Positions 1 to 11,833 of a stretch of DNA of 64,000 bases are shown one piece after another. Source of the DNA: Citrobacter braakii (GTDB lineage Bacteria > Pseudomonadota > Gammaproteobacteria > Enterobacterales > Enterobacteriaceae). Position 1 is the stretch's first letter. The number at the start of each line of letters is the position of its first letter. Location: the NCBI RefSeq assembly GCF_002075345.1, contig NZ_NAEW01000010.1, positions 54,139 through 118,138 on the forward strand, given 5' to 3'. Both the position numbers and the translations under genes were made by a program. A model generated the notes under the pieces. It made no database searches, was not told the origin of the DNA, and was given only the letters and a program-made list of their open reading frames with translations.

Positions 1-1
1 C

Positions 2-730
2 GTCATCGACAAATTCAATATCCCGACCCAGGGCTGCGTCCTGGCGCACGTTACTACCCAGATCGAAGCCATTCGTCGCGGCGCGCCGGGCGGGCTGATT
101 TTCCAGAGTATCTGCGGCAGCGAGAAAGGCTTAAAAGAGTTTGGCGTTGAGCTGGCCATGCTGGATGAAGCGCGTGCAGTGGGCGCTGAGTTTAACCGTA
201 TCGCCGGGGAAAACTGCCTGTACTTCGAAACCGGACAAGGGTCTGCGCTTTCTGCTGGCGCTAACTTCGGTGCCGATCAGGTGACGATGGAAGCACGTAA
301 CTACGGTCTGGCGCGTCACTACGATCCGTTCCTGGTGAACACCGTTGTCGGCTTTATCGGGCCGGAGTATCTCTACAACGACCGTCAGATTATTCGCGCG
401 GGTCTGGAAGATCACTTTATGGGCAAGCTGAGCGGCATCTCAATGGGCTGCGACTGCTGCTATACCAACCATGCTGATGCTGACCAGAACCTCAACGAAA
501 ACCTGATGATTCTGCTCGCCACCGCTGGCTGCAACTACATCATGGGCATGCCGCTCGGTGACGACATCATGCTCAACTATCAGACCACCGCCTTCCACGA
601 CACCGCGACCGTGCGCCAGTTGCTGAACCTGCGTCCGTCGCCGGAGTTTGAACGCTGGCTGGAAACCATGGGCATTATGGCAAACGGTCGCCTGACCAAA
701 CGGGCGGGCGATCCGTCACTGTTCTTCTGA
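2..730 (+). CDS. eutB: Ethanolamine ammonia-lyase large subunit EutB (3' part)
   Basis: The frame is open from the window edge to a TGA at 728-730, giving 242 codons, about the C-terminal 53% of the usual 453-residue protein. EutB carries the TIM barrel that binds ethanolamine and, with EutC, the adenosylcobalamin cofactor. The enzyme splits ethanolamine into acetaldehyde and ammonia inside the Eut microcompartment. The sequence matches remembered enteric EutB closely, including the cysteine-rich MGCDCCYTNH stretch and the GCNYIMGMPLGDD stretch near the C terminus. eutC follows after 20 bases, as in the standard eut operon. The start lies outside the window. Confidence 0.96.
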   Translation, partial: VIDKFNIPTQGCVLAHVTTQIEAIRRGAPGGLIFQSICGSEKGLKEFGVELAMLDEARAVGAEFNRIAGENCLYFETGQGSALSAGANFGADQVTMEARNYGLARHYDPFLVNTVVGFIGPEYLYNDRQIIRAGLEDHFMGKLSGISMGCDCCYTNHADADQNLNENLMILLATAGCNYIMGMPLGDDIMLNYQTTAFHDTATVRQLLNLRPSPEFERWLETMGIMANGRLTKRAGDPSLFF

Positions 731-750
731 TGACGCGGGGATGACACACG

Positions 751-1647
751 ATGGATCAAAAACAGATTGAAGAAATTGTACGCAGCGTGATGGCGTCAAT
801 GGGTGAGTCGCAGCCGCAGGCGCAAGCGCCGGCAGTACAAGCGCAATGCAGCACCACCCAGTGCGCCGCGCCGACCGGTGAAAGCTGTGCGATGGATTTA
901 GGCTCAGCCGAGGCTAAAGCGTGGATTGGCGTTGAGAATCCGCACCGCGCAGAGGTGTTGACTGAACTGCGTCGCAGCACTGCGGCGCGTGTATGTACCG
1001 GTCGAGCCGGTCCACGTCCGCGTACCCAGGCGCTGCTGCGCTTCCTGGCCGACCACTCGCGTTCGAAAGATACGGTATTGAAAGAAGTGCCGGAAGAGTG
1101 GGTAAAAGCCCAGGGGCTGCTAGAAGTGCGCTCGGAAATCAGTGACAAAAACCTGTATCTGACGCGTCCGGATCTGGGGCGCCGTCTGAGTGCGGAAGCC
1201 ATTGAAGCGCTGAAATCACAGTGTGTAATGAACCCGGATGTGCAGGTGATTATCTCTGATGGCCTGTCTACGGACGCTATCACCGCAAACTACGAAGAGA
1301 TCCTGCCGCCGCTGTTGTCTGGCTTAAAACAGGCCGGATTGAAGGTCGGGACGCCGTTCTTTGTTCGCTATGGTCGCGTGAAAATCGAAGATCAGATCGG
1401 CGAACTGCTGGGCGCGAAAGCGGTGATCCTGCTGGTTGGGGAACGTCCGGGCCTGGGCCAGTCGGAAAGCCTTTCTTGCTACGCCGTCTATTCGCCGCGT
1501 GTGGCGACGACCGTTGAAGCTGACCGTACCTGTATCTCGAACATTCACCAGGGCGGTACGCCACCGGTTGAAGCGGCGGCGGTCATTGTGGATTTGGCCA
1601 AGCGCATGCTGGAGCAAAAAGCATCCGGCATCAATATGACCCGTTAA
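751..1647 (+). CDS. eutC: Ethanolamine ammonia-lyase small subunit EutC
   Basis: EutC is the small subunit of the B12-dependent lyase and completes the cobalamin site at the interface with EutB. The product has 298 residues, against about 295 in E. coli. Residues 1-19 form the amphipathic helix ([18 protein letters not shown]) known in Salmonella to direct the enzyme into the microcompartment. A low-complexity Ala/Gln/Cys linker at about 20-45 follows, then the conserved core. The [15 protein letters not shown] segment at about 230-244 is typical of the family. The ATG lies 20 bases after the eutB stop, and eutL follows after 9 bases, so all are in one operon. Confidence 0.97.
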   Translation: MDQKQIEEIVRSVMASMGESQPQAQAPAVQAQCSTTQCAAPTGESCAMDLGSAEAKAWIGVENPHRAEVLTELRRSTAARVCTGRAGPRPRTQALLRFLADHSRSKDTVLKEVPEEWVKAQGLLEVRSEISDKNLYLTRPDLGRRLSAEAIEALKSQCVMNPDVQVIISDGLSTDAITANYEEILPPLLSGLKQAGLKVGTPFFVRYGRVKIEDQIGELLGAKAVILLVGERPGLGQSESLSCYAVYSPRVATTVEADRTCISNIHQGGTPPVEAAAVIVDLAKRMLEQKASGINMTR

Positions 1648-1656
1648 GGAGGCATC

Positions 1657-2316
1657 ATGCCAGCATTAGATTTGATTAGACCTTCAGTCACCGCAATGCG
1701 CGTGATTGCCTCGGTAAATGACGGTTTTGCCCGTGAACTTAAATTACCGCCACATATACGTAGCCTCGGACTCATCACAGCAGATTCTGATGACGTGGCG
1801 TATATTGCCGCAGACGAAGCGACAAAACAGGCAATGGTGGAAGTGGTTTATGGCCGCTCGCTGTATGCCGGCGCGGCGCACAGTCCCTCTCCAACCTCGG
1901 GTGAAGTGCTGATTATGCTCGGTGGACCCAACCCGGCAGAAGTTCGTGCAGGTCTGGACGCGATGGTAGCCAATATTGAAAGCGGCGCGGCGTTTCAGTG
2001 GGCGAATGACGCAGAAGATACCGCCTTCCTGGCGCATGTGGTTTCGCGTACCGGCTCGTATCTCTCGGCGACCGCAGGATGCCGGCTTGGCGATCCGATG
2101 GCGTACCTGGTGGCGCCGCCGCTGGAAGCGACATTTGGTATTGATGCTGCGCTGAAATCGGCTGATGTACAACTGGTGACCTACGTTCCGCCGCCGTCAG
2201 AAACCAACTATTCGGCTGCGTTTATGACCGGTAGCCAGGCCGCTTGTAAAGCTGCATGTAACGCCTTTGCCGATGCCGTTCTGGATATTGCCCGTAACCC
2301 AATCCAGCGCGCGTAA
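1657..2316 (+). CDS. eutL: Ethanolamine microcompartment shell protein EutL
   Basis: EutL is a tandem-BMC-domain shell protein that forms pseudohexameric trimers with a gated pore thought to pass large substrates or cofactors. The 219 residues equal the normal length. The first BMC-like half includes the [20 protein letters not shown] segment (about 83-102), and the second half carries [18 protein letters not shown] near the C terminus. An AGGAGGC ribosome-binding site precedes the ATG. The gene lies between eutC and eutK with short gaps, which fits co-production of shell and enzyme. Confidence 0.96.
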   Translation: MPALDLIRPSVTAMRVIASVNDGFARELKLPPHIRSLGLITADSDDVAYIAADEATKQAMVEVVYGRSLYAGAAHSPSPTSGEVLIMLGGPNPAEVRAGLDAMVANIESGAAFQWANDAEDTAFLAHVVSRTGSYLSATAGCRLGDPMAYLVAPPLEATFGIDAALKSADVQLVTYVPPPSETNYSAAFMTGSQAACKAACNAFADAVLDIARNPIQRA

Positions 2317-2327
2317 GAGAGGTTGTG

Positions 2328-2858
2328 ATGATCAATGCACTGGGATTACTGGAAGTGGATGGCATGGTCGCTGCCGTGGATGCGGCGGATGCCATGCTGA
2401 AAGCCGCGAACGTGCGCCTGCTTAGCCACGAAGTGCTCGATCCTGGCCGGTTGACGCTGGTGGTGGAAGGCGATCTGGCGGCGTGCCGCGCAGCGCTGGA
2501 TGCCGGTAGCGCCGCTGCTGCGCGTACAGGCCGTGTTATCAGCCGTAAGGAAATCGGCCGACCGGACGATGATACCCAGTGGCTGATCGGCGGTTTTAAG
2601 CGCCAGCCGAAGAAACCAGAACAGAAGCCAGAAGTGAAAACAGATGTAAAAACGCAGAAGACGCAGGACGCCCCGTTGACGCCTGAATCCTCTGATCAAC
2701 TTCTGACGCTGTTGGCATCGGTCCGTCAAGGAATGACGGCAGGGGAAGTGGCTGCCCACTTTGGCTGGTCACTTGATGAAGCCAGAAAGGCGCTGGAACA
2801 GCTCTTTTCTGACGGAGCGTTGCGTAAACGCAGTAGTCGCTATCGCTTAAAAAATTAA
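2328..2858 (+). CDS. eutK: Ethanolamine microcompartment shell protein EutK
   Basis: EutK is a minor shell protein. Residues 1-90 form one BMC domain (INALGLLEVDGMVAAVDAAD start, GRVISRKEIGRP end). A charged Lys/Gln/Thr linker at about 95-120 follows. The C-terminal module at about 120-176 is a small winged-helix-like fold known from E. coli EutK and proposed to bind nucleic acid. The ATG at 2328 is preferred over an in-frame GTG one codon upstream because it begins the conserved MINALG and sits after AGAGAGG. At 176 residues it is somewhat longer than the roughly 166 of E. coli, with the extra length in the linker. Confidence 0.94.
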   Translation: MINALGLLEVDGMVAAVDAADAMLKAANVRLLSHEVLDPGRLTLVVEGDLAACRAALDAGSAAAARTGRVISRKEIGRPDDDTQWLIGGFKRQPKKPEQKPEVKTDVKTQKTQDAPLTPESSDQLLTLLASVRQGMTAGEVAAHFGWSLDEARKALEQLFSDGALRKRSSRYRLKN

Positions 2859-2869
2859 CCTGTCGGAGG

Positions 2870-2896
2870 GCCGGGGGCTTCGTTGAAGCTTCCGGC
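2870..2896 (+). promoter_or_regulatory. Hairpin between eutK and eutR
   Basis: A 12-pair stem (GCCGGGGGCTTC against GAAGCTTCCGGC, two G-U pairs, 3-base loop) ends 10 bases before the eutR ATG. No T-run follows, so it is not a classical terminator. It may attenuate read-through from the eut structural genes or restrict access to the eutR start, which has no evident Shine-Dalgarno sequence. Confidence 0.6.
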
Positions 2897-2906
2897 TTAA
2901 AAGATC

Positions 2907-3959
2907 ATGAAAAAGAACCGTACTGCAAACCTGCACCATCTTTATCATGAAGCATTACCCGAAGACGTTAAACTTACGCCGAAAGTGGAGGTGGACAACG
3001 TTCACCAGCGGCGAACAACGGATGTGTATGAGCATGCGCTGACGATTACCGCATGGCAGCAGATCTACGACCAGTTGCATCCGGGAAAATTTCATGGCGA
3101 GTTCACGGAAATCCTGCTCGACGATATTCAGGTGTTCCGTGAATACACCGGACTGGCGTTACGTCAGTCGTGTCTTGTCTGGCCGAACTCTTTCTGGTTT
3201 GGTATTCCGGCCACGCGCGGCGAACAGGGATTTATTGGCACCCAGTGTCTGGGGAACGCTGAAATTGCCACCCGCCCTGGCGGGACAGAGTTTGAACTGA
3301 GTACGCCGGATGATTACACCATTCTGGGTGTCGTCATTTCGGAAGAGGCGATTGCCCGTCAGGCCAACTTCCTGCATAACCCGGAAAGAGTGCTGCATAT
3401 GCTGCGCAACCAGTCGGCGCTGGAAGTTAAAGAACAACACAAAGCCGCGTTATGGGGCTTTGTGCAGCAGGCGCTGGCGACGTTTAGCGAAAATCCGGAA
3501 AACCTCCATCAACCTGCGGTACGCAAAGTGCTGGGCGATAACCTGCTGCTGGCGATGGGCACTATGCTGGAAGAAGCGCAGCCGATTATCACGGCTGAGA
3601 GCATCAGCCATCAGAGCTATCGTCGCTTGCTATCGCGTGCGCGCGAATATGTGCTGGAAAATATGTCAGAACCGCTGACCGTGCTCGATCTGTGTAATCA
3701 ACTGCACGTCAGCCGTCGGACGTTGCAAAACGCCTTTCACGCGATCCTTGGTATCGGTCCGAATGCCTGGTTAAAACGGATTCGCCTGAACGCCGTACGT
3801 CGGGAGCTGATAAGCCCGTGGTCGCAGAGTACGACGGTGAAAGACGCCGCCATGCAGTGGGGATTCTGGCATTTAGGGCAGTTTGCCACCGACTACCAGC
3901 AGCTGTTTGCGGAAAAACCTTCATTGACGCTGCATCAGCGCATGCGCCAGTGGGCATGA
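2907..3959 (+). CDS. eutR: Ethanolamine operon activator EutR (AraC family)
   Basis: EutR activates the eut operon when ethanolamine and adenosylcobalamin are both present. The 350 residues match the family. The N-terminal two thirds is the effector-binding part. The C-terminal part from about 240 is an AraC-type double helix-turn-helix ([20 protein letters not shown], then a second helix pair ending near [10 protein letters not shown]). It lies 48 bases downstream of eutK, behind a hairpin. In Salmonella eutR is the last eut gene and has its own weak promoter as well as operon read-through, and the spacing here fits that. Confidence 0.96.
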   Translation: MKKNRTANLHHLYHEALPEDVKLTPKVEVDNVHQRRTTDVYEHALTITAWQQIYDQLHPGKFHGEFTEILLDDIQVFREYTGLALRQSCLVWPNSFWFGIPATRGEQGFIGTQCLGNAEIATRPGGTEFELSTPDDYTILGVVISEEAIARQANFLHNPERVLHMLRNQSALEVKEQHKAALWGFVQQALATFSENPENLHQPAVRKVLGDNLLLAMGTMLEEAQPIITAESISHQSYRRLLSRAREYVLENMSEPLTVLDLCNQLHVSRRTLQNAFHAILGIGPNAWLKRIRLNAVRRELISPWSQSTTVKDAAMQWGFWHLGQFATDYQQLFAEKPSLTLHQRMRQWA

Positions 3960-3971
3960 TGCGATGAATGT

Positions 3972-4003
3972 GCCGGATGCGACGCAAATGCGTTTTATCC
4001 GGC
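3972..4003. repeat. REP-like palindrome between eutR and hemF
   Basis: The inverted repeat GCCGGAT...ATCCGGC with an internal GACGC/GCG core has the form of an enterobacterial REP unit. It sits between the convergent eutR and hemF 3' ends. Confidence 0.7.
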
Positions 4004-4026
4004 CTGGGGGCTGGTATTGTCTGGGG

Positions 4027-5798
<1,772 letters not shown>

Positions 5799-6009
5799 AC
5801 GGCCTGAGTTGTAAAAAAAGGTTCTAAACGTTATATCGTATCGCGTTGTCCGTTGCGACGGATCGGGATAAGAATTGTTTTACTTTTCATTTCAATACGT
5901 GACAATTCCGTATTATGCCATTTTTTCCGCCGCTTCGCGTCAGATATTGGCTAAATCAGCCGTTCGCGCCATAATCGCTTTTTAACGTCCTGAAAAGGTA
6001 CCCAATACC

Positions 6010-6435
6010 ATGGAAATACGCGTTTTTCGCCAGGAAGATTTCGAAGAGGTGATCACCCTCTGGGAGCGCTGTGATTTGCTGCGTCCATGGAACGACCCTG
6101 AAATGGACATTGAGCGTAAAGTCAATCATGACGTCAGCTTGTTCCTGGTCGCTGAAGTGAATGGCGAGGTGGTCGGTACGGTGATGGGCGGATATGACGG
6201 GCATCGCGGCTCGGCCTATTACCTGGGCGTGCATCCTGAGTTTCGCGGTCGCGGCATTGCCAATGCGCTGCTCAACCGGCTGGAGAAAAAGCTCATTGCC
6301 CGCGGTTGTCCGAAGATTCAAATCATGGTGCGTGACGATAATGACGTCGTACAGGGTATGTATGAACGTCTGGGTTATGAACATGCGGATGTACTCAATC
6401 TGGGCAAGCGTTTGATCGAAGATGAAGAGTACTGA
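6010..6435 (+). CDS. ypeA: GNAT-family acetyltransferase YpeA
   Basis: This is a single-domain GNAT N-acetyltransferase of 141 residues, the usual YpeA length. The acetyl-CoA motif is [18 protein letters not shown] (about 75-92), and the C-terminal part GMYERLGYE is the conserved beta-strand region. Its acceptor is not established from sequence. The 3' end overlaps yfeZ by 14 bases, so translation of the two is likely coupled. The gene is divergent from amiA across 211 bases. Confidence 0.93.
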   Translation: MEIRVFRQEDFEEVITLWERCDLLRPWNDPEMDIERKVNHDVSLFLVAEVNGEVVGTVMGGYDGHRGSAYYLGVHPEFRGRGIANALLNRLEKKLIARGCPKIQIMVRDDNDVVQGMYERLGYEHADVLNLGKRLIEDEEY

Positions 6436-6871
6436 GTTTCATCCGGCCGACTATGACGCTCATGGGCGTCTGCGCCTGCCTTTTCTCTTCTGGTGCGTGC
6501 TGCTGCTGCAGGCGCGCACCTGGGTTCTGTTTGTGATTGCCGGTTCTTCCCGTGAGCAAGGCAACACGCTGCTGAATCTGTTTTATCCCGATCACGACGC
6601 TTTCTGGCTGGGTTTGCTTCCCGGCGTTCCTGCGGTATTGGCATTTTTACTCAGCGGGCGACGCTTTGCGTTTCCGGTGGTATGGCGCTGGCTGCGCGGG
6701 TTACTGATCCTCGCTCAACTGGTGCTGCTGTGCTGGCAGCCGGTGATGTGGCTGGCAGGCGATCCGGTCAACGGCGTCGGGCTGGCGCTGCTGGTGGCGG
6801 ATGTCGTTGCGCTGATCTGGCTGTTAACTAATCAACGTCTGCGCGCCTGTTTTTCCCTCGAGAAAGAATAA
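6422..6871 (+). CDS. yfeZ: Inner-membrane protein YfeZ (DUF2919)
   Basis: This protein of 149 residues has about four hydrophobic helices: [20 protein letters not shown], a second beginning [17 protein letters not shown], a third in [20 protein letters not shown], and a fourth in [16 protein letters not shown]. It matches E. coli YfeZ in length and neighbourhood. No function is known to me. It overlaps ypeA by 14 bases, and yfeY follows after 59 bases. Confidence 0.9.
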   Translation: MKSTEFHPADYDAHGRLRLPFLFWCVLLLQARTWVLFVIAGSSREQGNTLLNLFYPDHDAFWLGLLPGVPAVLAFLLSGRRFAFPVVWRWLRGLLILAQLVLLCWQPVMWLAGDPVNGVGLALLVADVVALIWLLTNQRLRACFSLEKE

Positions 6872-6930
6872 CGGCACTTTTTGGCGAAACCGGACTCCAA
6901 GCAACGTTGATAAATAAGGAAGGAAGTGAA

Positions 6931-7506
6931 ATGAAATCACTGCGTTTGACTTTATGCGCGATGCCGCTGCTATTGACCGGGTGTTCAACGTTGTCATCGG
7001 TGAACTGGTCTGCCGCCAATCCGTGGAACTGGTTTGGTTCTTCAACGCAGGTCACTGAGCAGGGCGTCGGAGCGTTGACTGGCGCTACGCCGCTGGATGA
7101 AAAAACCATTGCTGATGCGCTGGACGGTGATTACCGCCTGCGTAGCGGGATGAAGACCGATAACGGTAATGTGGTGCGCTTTTATGAAGCGATGAAAGAT
7201 GACAAGCTGGCGATGGTCATCAATGGCAATCAGGGAACGATTAGCCGTATTGATGTAGTCGACAGCGATATTCCCTCTTCTGCAGGTGTCGAAATCGGTA
7301 CACCGTTTAGCGACCTTTACACTAAAGCCTTTGGTAATTGTCAGAAGGCGACTGGCGATGACAGCGCGGGCGTTGAATGCAAAGCTGAAGGAAGTCAACA
7401 TATTAGCTACGTCTTTTCCGGTGAGTGGAGCGGGCCTGAGGGCTTAATGCCGTCTGACGATACGTTGAAAGCATGGAAAGTAAGCAAAATTATCTGGCGG
7501 CGTTAA
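6931..7506 (+). CDS. yfeY: Outer-membrane-type lipoprotein YfeY
   Basis: The product has 191 residues with a lipoprotein signal: a short hydrophobic stretch ends in the lipobox LLTGC, giving a lipidated cysteine at residue 16. Serine follows the cysteine, so sorting to the outer membrane is expected. The ATG at 6931 is chosen over an upstream in-frame TTG at 6907 because GGAAGGAAG stands just before it and the signal peptide then has normal length. In E. coli YfeY is an RpoE-regulated lipoprotein of the same length. The biochemical role is unknown. Confidence 0.93.
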   Translation: MKSLRLTLCAMPLLLTGCSTLSSVNWSAANPWNWFGSSTQVTEQGVGALTGATPLDEKTIADALDGDYRLRSGMKTDNGNVVRFYEAMKDDKLAMVINGNQGTISRIDVVDSDIPSSAGVEIGTPFSDLYTKAFGNCQKATGDDSAGVECKAEGSQHISYVFSGEWSGPEGLMPSDDTLKAWKVSKIIWRR

Positions 7507-7546
7507 TTTGCGTCTGAACAAATCGGCTTGTTAAAAAAACAGGTAG

Positions 7547-8500
<954 letters not shown>

Positions 8501-8508
8501 TTTTTTGA

Positions 8509-8539
8509 TGCCAGATGGCGCTGATGCCGCCATCTGGCA
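8509..8539 (+). terminator. Strong hairpin downstream of yfeX
   Basis: A perfect 12-pair stem (TGCCAGATGGCG / CGCCATCTGGCA) with a 7-base loop starts 8 bases after the yfeX stop. A T-run lies before the stem but none after it. It therefore resembles a REP-like or 3'-protective hairpin more than a canonical intrinsic terminator. Confidence 0.6.
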
Positions 8540-8956
8540 CAATATAGCTCTCCCCCGAATCACCCAACGTCCGCCATGCTGATGATGCACTCGCGTTGAC
8601 GCTCATCCTGAAAAATCACCTCCCACGTTCATTATTATTTATCTGCCAGTTTCTCGGTTATGACAACGGTATTAAATGGAATCATTTAGAATTAATAAAC
8701 TATTAATACCAATTTATTACTTTAAAAATTCTGAATATATTTGAATTAAATCATAATTTAAATGTGATGAAGATCAGATTTTTTAATGCAATTTATGAAA
8801 ACAAAATAAATAATAAGTGTAATTAATTTCGCTATAAATTGATTTAATGCCTTCATTTGTTGACAATTAAAATGACTGTCTTGTAATCTGAAAATGACCG
8901 AAAAATAATGGAATTCATATTTAACTATTTTGCAACAAAGGGTCATTGGAGGTTTT
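8540..8956. promoter_or_regulatory. AT-rich leader and promoter region of the lyase cassette
   Basis: This stretch has no gene and is strikingly AT-rich from about 8680. It holds a near-consensus CRP site at 8760-8781 and a likely sigma-70 promoter: TTGACA at 8860-8865, 16 bases, TGTAAT at 8882-8887. A start near 8894 would give a leader of about 60 bases. The composition differs sharply from the backbone and suggests acquired DNA, possibly silenced by H-NS. Confidence 0.6.
8760..8781 (+). promoter_or_regulatory. Candidate CRP-binding site
   Basis: The 22-mer matches the ideal CRP palindrome at 19 positions, with half sites TGTGA and TCAGA. Its centre is about 123 bases upstream of the predicted start of the lyase transcript. 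That is farther than a class I site usually lies, so it may act with another factor or serve a different start. Confidence 0.6.
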
Positions 8957-10333
8957 ATGTCTACAAAATTATGGGGTGGGCGTTTTGATATGCCTACAAA
9001 TAAACTGGTCGAATCTTATAATGCGACCATTATGCTGGAACAACGTCTCTGCCCTTTTGATATTCAGGGGAGTATTGCTCACGCCACTATGCTGGGTCGT
9101 CAGGGGATTATCACGCAGGATGAAGCGAATGCGATTATTGGCGGGTTAAGGCAGGTCAATAAAGAGATTGAGGAAGGGCAATTCGTTTTTGATACCGTTG
9201 ATGAAGATATTCATATGGCGATAGAAAGACGTATGACAGAAATAATTGGTCCTGTAGGCGGGAAGCTACATACCGGCCGCAGTCGTAATGACCAGACGAC
9301 TGTCGATTCGAAAATGCACATGAGATCGACTATTCGTGAAATTCAGCAGGATATCGTTCATCTACAAAAAGTTATTATCAGCAAAGCTGAAAATAACATT
9401 AATGCGATCATGCCTGGCTATACTCATTTACAGACCGGTCAGCCTATTCTGCTGTCGCACTGGATAATGGCATATTATTGGATGTTACGCCGTGACTGGA
9501 CTCGTTTTGCAGACCTTTATCAACGCATGGGGGAATGCCCTTTAGGTTCAGCAGCCCTTGCCGGTACTACTTTCCCCATTGATCGTGATTTCACGGCTAA
9601 AGAGCTTGGCTTTGACAAACCGACTGAAAACAGTATTGATTCTGTCAGCGATCGTGACCATATGGTTGAATTCACTGCCGCCGCTGCTATGTGCTTTATG
9701 CATCTTACCCGTTTGTCAGAAGAACTGGTTTTATTCTCAAGTCAGGATTTTAAATTTATTGAGCTTTCAGATGATTTCTGTACCGGTTCCAGCATCATGC
9801 CACAGAAGAAAAACCCCGACGTGGCTGAAAAAATGCGCGGCAAAGGGGGGCGTATGTACGGAAATCTAATGGCGATGTTAACCATTATGAAAGGTATCCC
9901 TCTGGCCTATAATACTGATATGAGTGAGGATAAAGAGCAGGTCTATGACTCTATGGATACCTTACAGACCAGTCTGAAAATTATGGCGCCGATGCTCGAA
10001 AAAATGGTTATTCTTTCAGATAATACTCGTAGCGCAGCGGCAAGAGGATTTTCAAACGCAACCGATATGGCTGACTACCTGGTTCGTAAAGGCATTCCTT
10101 TTAGAGAAGCTCACCATATTGTTGGCAGTGCTGTTAATTACTGTATAAAACATAGAAAAATGTTGGAAGAGCTTACTCTGGATGAATTCCACACATTTGA
10201 TGATAAAATCGAAAATGATATTTATGAGAGTATATCTCTTGAAGCATGTATTAAATCAAGAATGTCTTATGGTGGCACAGGGACTGATGCTGTTAAAAAA
10301 CAGATTGAAATTGCTAAATCATATTTAAACTAA
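8957..10333 (+). CDS. Argininosuccinate-lyase-like enzyme of the aspartase/fumarase superfamily
   Basis: The product has 458 residues and the hallmarks of the ArgH branch: GKLHTGRSRNDQ (about 100-111), a THLQTGQPILLSHW catalytic-histidine region (about 155-168) and the flexible signature loop GSSIMPQKKNPD (about 276-287). These enzymes eliminate fumarate from an N-succinyl compound. Argininosuccinate is the classical substrate, but the ArgH-like group also includes EDDS lyase, which acts on aminocarboxylates. Its link to C4-dicarboxylate carriers and an FCD/GntR regulator, and its place outside an arg cluster, argue for a catabolic substrate. The ATG after TTGGAGGTTTT is preferred over a TTG at 8930. 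GC content is lower than in its neighbours. Confidence 0.85.
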   Translation: MSTKLWGGRFDMPTNKLVESYNATIMLEQRLCPFDIQGSIAHATMLGRQGIITQDEANAIIGGLRQVNKEIEEGQFVFDTVDEDIHMAIERRMTEIIGPVGGKLHTGRSRNDQTTVDSKMHMRSTIREIQQDIVHLQKVIISKAENNINAIMPGYTHLQTGQPILLSHWIMAYYWMLRRDWTRFADLYQRMGECPLGSAALAGTTFPIDRDFTAKELGFDKPTENSIDSVSDRDHMVEFTAAAAMCFMHLTRLSEELVLFSSQDFKFIELSDDFCTGSSIMPQKKNPDVAEKMRGKGGRMYGNLMAMLTIMKGIPLAYNTDMSEDKEQVYDSMDTLQTSLKIMAPMLEKMVILSDNTRSAAARGFSNATDMADYLVRKGIPFREAHHIVGSAVNYCIKHRKMLEELTLDEFHTFDDKIENDIYESISLEACIKSRMSYGGTGTDAVKKQIEIAKSYLN

Positions 10334-10354
10334 TCCCGAGCATAGTAATTAATA

Positions 10355-10379
10355 TCTCCCGGATGCAATATCCGGGAGA
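10355..10379 (+). promoter_or_regulatory. Intercistronic hairpin between lyase and Dcu-type carrier
   Basis: A perfect 10-pair stem (TCTCCCGGAT / ATCCGGGAGA, 5-base loop) lies in the 62-base gap and is followed by CGCTTTGAGG, not by a T-run. It probably tunes mRNA stability or relative expression inside one operon. Confidence 0.6.
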
Positions 10380-10395
10380 CGCTTTGAGGTGAAAA

Positions 10396-11712
10396 ATGGA
10401 TGCTTTATTTTTTATACAATTATTTATTGTACTCGCCTGTATTGGTATAGGCGGGCGTTATGGCGGAATGGGGCTGGGTGCTGGTGGAGGACTTGGTGTT
10501 GCAATATTAGTTCTGGGTTTTGGACTAAAACCCTCCGCACCATCTATTACTGCAATGCTAATTATTATTTGTGTGATTGGCGCTGTCAGCGTATTACAGG
10601 CCGCTGGTGGGCTTGATTATCTTGTGCGCGTGGCTGAAAAATTACTCCGTAAAAAACCACAGGCAATTACTTTTGTTGCCCCCATATTAACTTCCATATT
10701 TACGTTATTCTGTGGGACTACTTACGTTGCTTTCTCTTTGTATCCGGTTGTCGCTGAAGTAGCTGCTGAAGCAAAGGTCCGTCCGGAGCGAGCGTTGTCC
10801 GCAACGGTTATTGCGGCCAGTGTCGCGGTTGCTGCCAGTCCGATGAGTGCGGCAACCGCGGGGATGCTGGCTATTCTGCATGAATATGCCGGGATTAGCC
10901 TTGGGCAAATACTGACGATTGCTCTCCCATCATTCTTTATGGCAGCTATTGTTACCAGCTTTTCTGTTTATAAACGCGGAAAAGAGCTGGAGGATGATCC
11001 GGAATTCCAGAGGAGAGTTGCTGCTGGCGAATATGAGTTCATGCATACTGAGCAGAAAAAAGAATTTGTTGCTTCAGCTGGCGCTAAAAAAGGTGTCGTT
11101 ATCTTTGCGATTGGTGTGGTACTGGTACTTATTTTAGGTTCTTTTACTGAGTTACTCCCTTCCTGGGATGGAAAAAGACTGTCAACCCCAATGGTTATTC
11201 AGATGGTCATGTTGACAGCCGCGTTGTTTATTATGATTGTCAGTAAAGTACCAAGTAGTACCTTGAATAGCGGCTCAGTCTTCCGTGCAGGTTTGATGGG
11301 AGTGGTAGCAATACTCGGTGTTTCATGGATGACGGCGACGTTTTTTGATGCCTATCAGCCAGAACTGATTAAGGTTTTTGGTGGTATTGTCAATGATGCA
11401 CCAATGCTATTTGGTGTGGTTGTATTCTTGTTCTCGCTGGTCATTATGAGCCCGGCGGCGACGGTAGCCGCCATCATGCCACTCGGTGTTACCTTAGGTA
11501 TTCCAGCCCCGTTTCTTATCGCTATTTTTGCTTGTACCTGTGGTGACTTTATTATACCTGGAGCAAATCAAATCGGCTGTGTTGCATTTGATCGAACAGG
11601 TACCACAAAGATTGGACGCTTTGTTGTCAACCATAGCTATATTCGTCCGGGCTTTGTGATGGTTATCTCTCAGGTAATTTTTGCTTATCTCATTGCTCAG
11701 GTTGTTCTGTAA
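10396..11712 (+). CDS. DcuA/DcuB-family C4-dicarboxylate carrier (first copy)
   Basis: This is an integral membrane protein of 438 residues with about ten or more hydrophobic segments. The N-terminal GIGGRYGGMGLGAGGGLGV (about 17-35), the QAAGGLDYLVRVAEKLLRK stretch (about 69-87), the FCGTTYVAFSLYPVVAEVA region (about 112-130) and VRPERALSATVIAAS (about 136-150) correspond to DcuA/DcuB. Known members exchange fumarate, malate or aspartate for succinate anaerobically. Downstream of a fumarate-releasing lyase it could import the N-succinyl substrate or export fumarate/succinate. The ATG follows TTTGAGGTGAAAA. It forms a likely two-gene operon with the lyase. Confidence 0.85.
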   Translation: MDALFFIQLFIVLACIGIGGRYGGMGLGAGGGLGVAILVLGFGLKPSAPSITAMLIIICVIGAVSVLQAAGGLDYLVRVAEKLLRKKPQAITFVAPILTSIFTLFCGTTYVAFSLYPVVAEVAAEAKVRPERALSATVIAASVAVAASPMSAATAGMLAILHEYAGISLGQILTIALPSFFMAAIVTSFSVYKRGKELEDDPEFQRRVAAGEYEFMHTEQKKEFVASAGAKKGVVIFAIGVVLVLILGSFTELLPSWDGKRLSTPMVIQMVMLTAALFIMIVSKVPSSTLNSGSVFRAGLMGVVAILGVSWMTATFFDAYQPELIKVFGGIVNDAPMLFGVVVFLFSLVIMSPAATVAAIMPLGVTLGIPAPFLIAIFACTCGDFIIPGANQIGCVAFDRTGTTKIGRFVVNHSYIRPGFVMVISQVIFAYLIAQVVL

Positions 11713-11761
11713 AGTACATTCTATGGAAAATTGCAGTGGTGCTATTCAGAAGTGAGTACCA

Positions 11762-11795
11762 GGCATCCTCTCTGAATTCATTCAGGGAGGATGCC
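11762..11795. terminator. Long hairpin between the two convergent Dcu-type genes
   Basis: A 15-pair stem (left arm GGCATCCTCTCTGAA, one G-U pair, 4-base loop) lies between the 3' ends of the convergent carriers. No clear T-run follows on either side. It probably serves as a shared 3'-end structure for both transcripts. Confidence 0.6.
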
Positions 11796-11833
11796 ATGAA
11801 GAAAAGGTTTACCACAATTAAATTGCTCTCTCA

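Noticed and set aside
8957..10333. Calling the lyase argH outright
   Set aside because: Motifs fit ArgH, but there are no other arginine genes and the neighbours are Dcu carriers and an FCD/GntR regulator. The substrate is left open.
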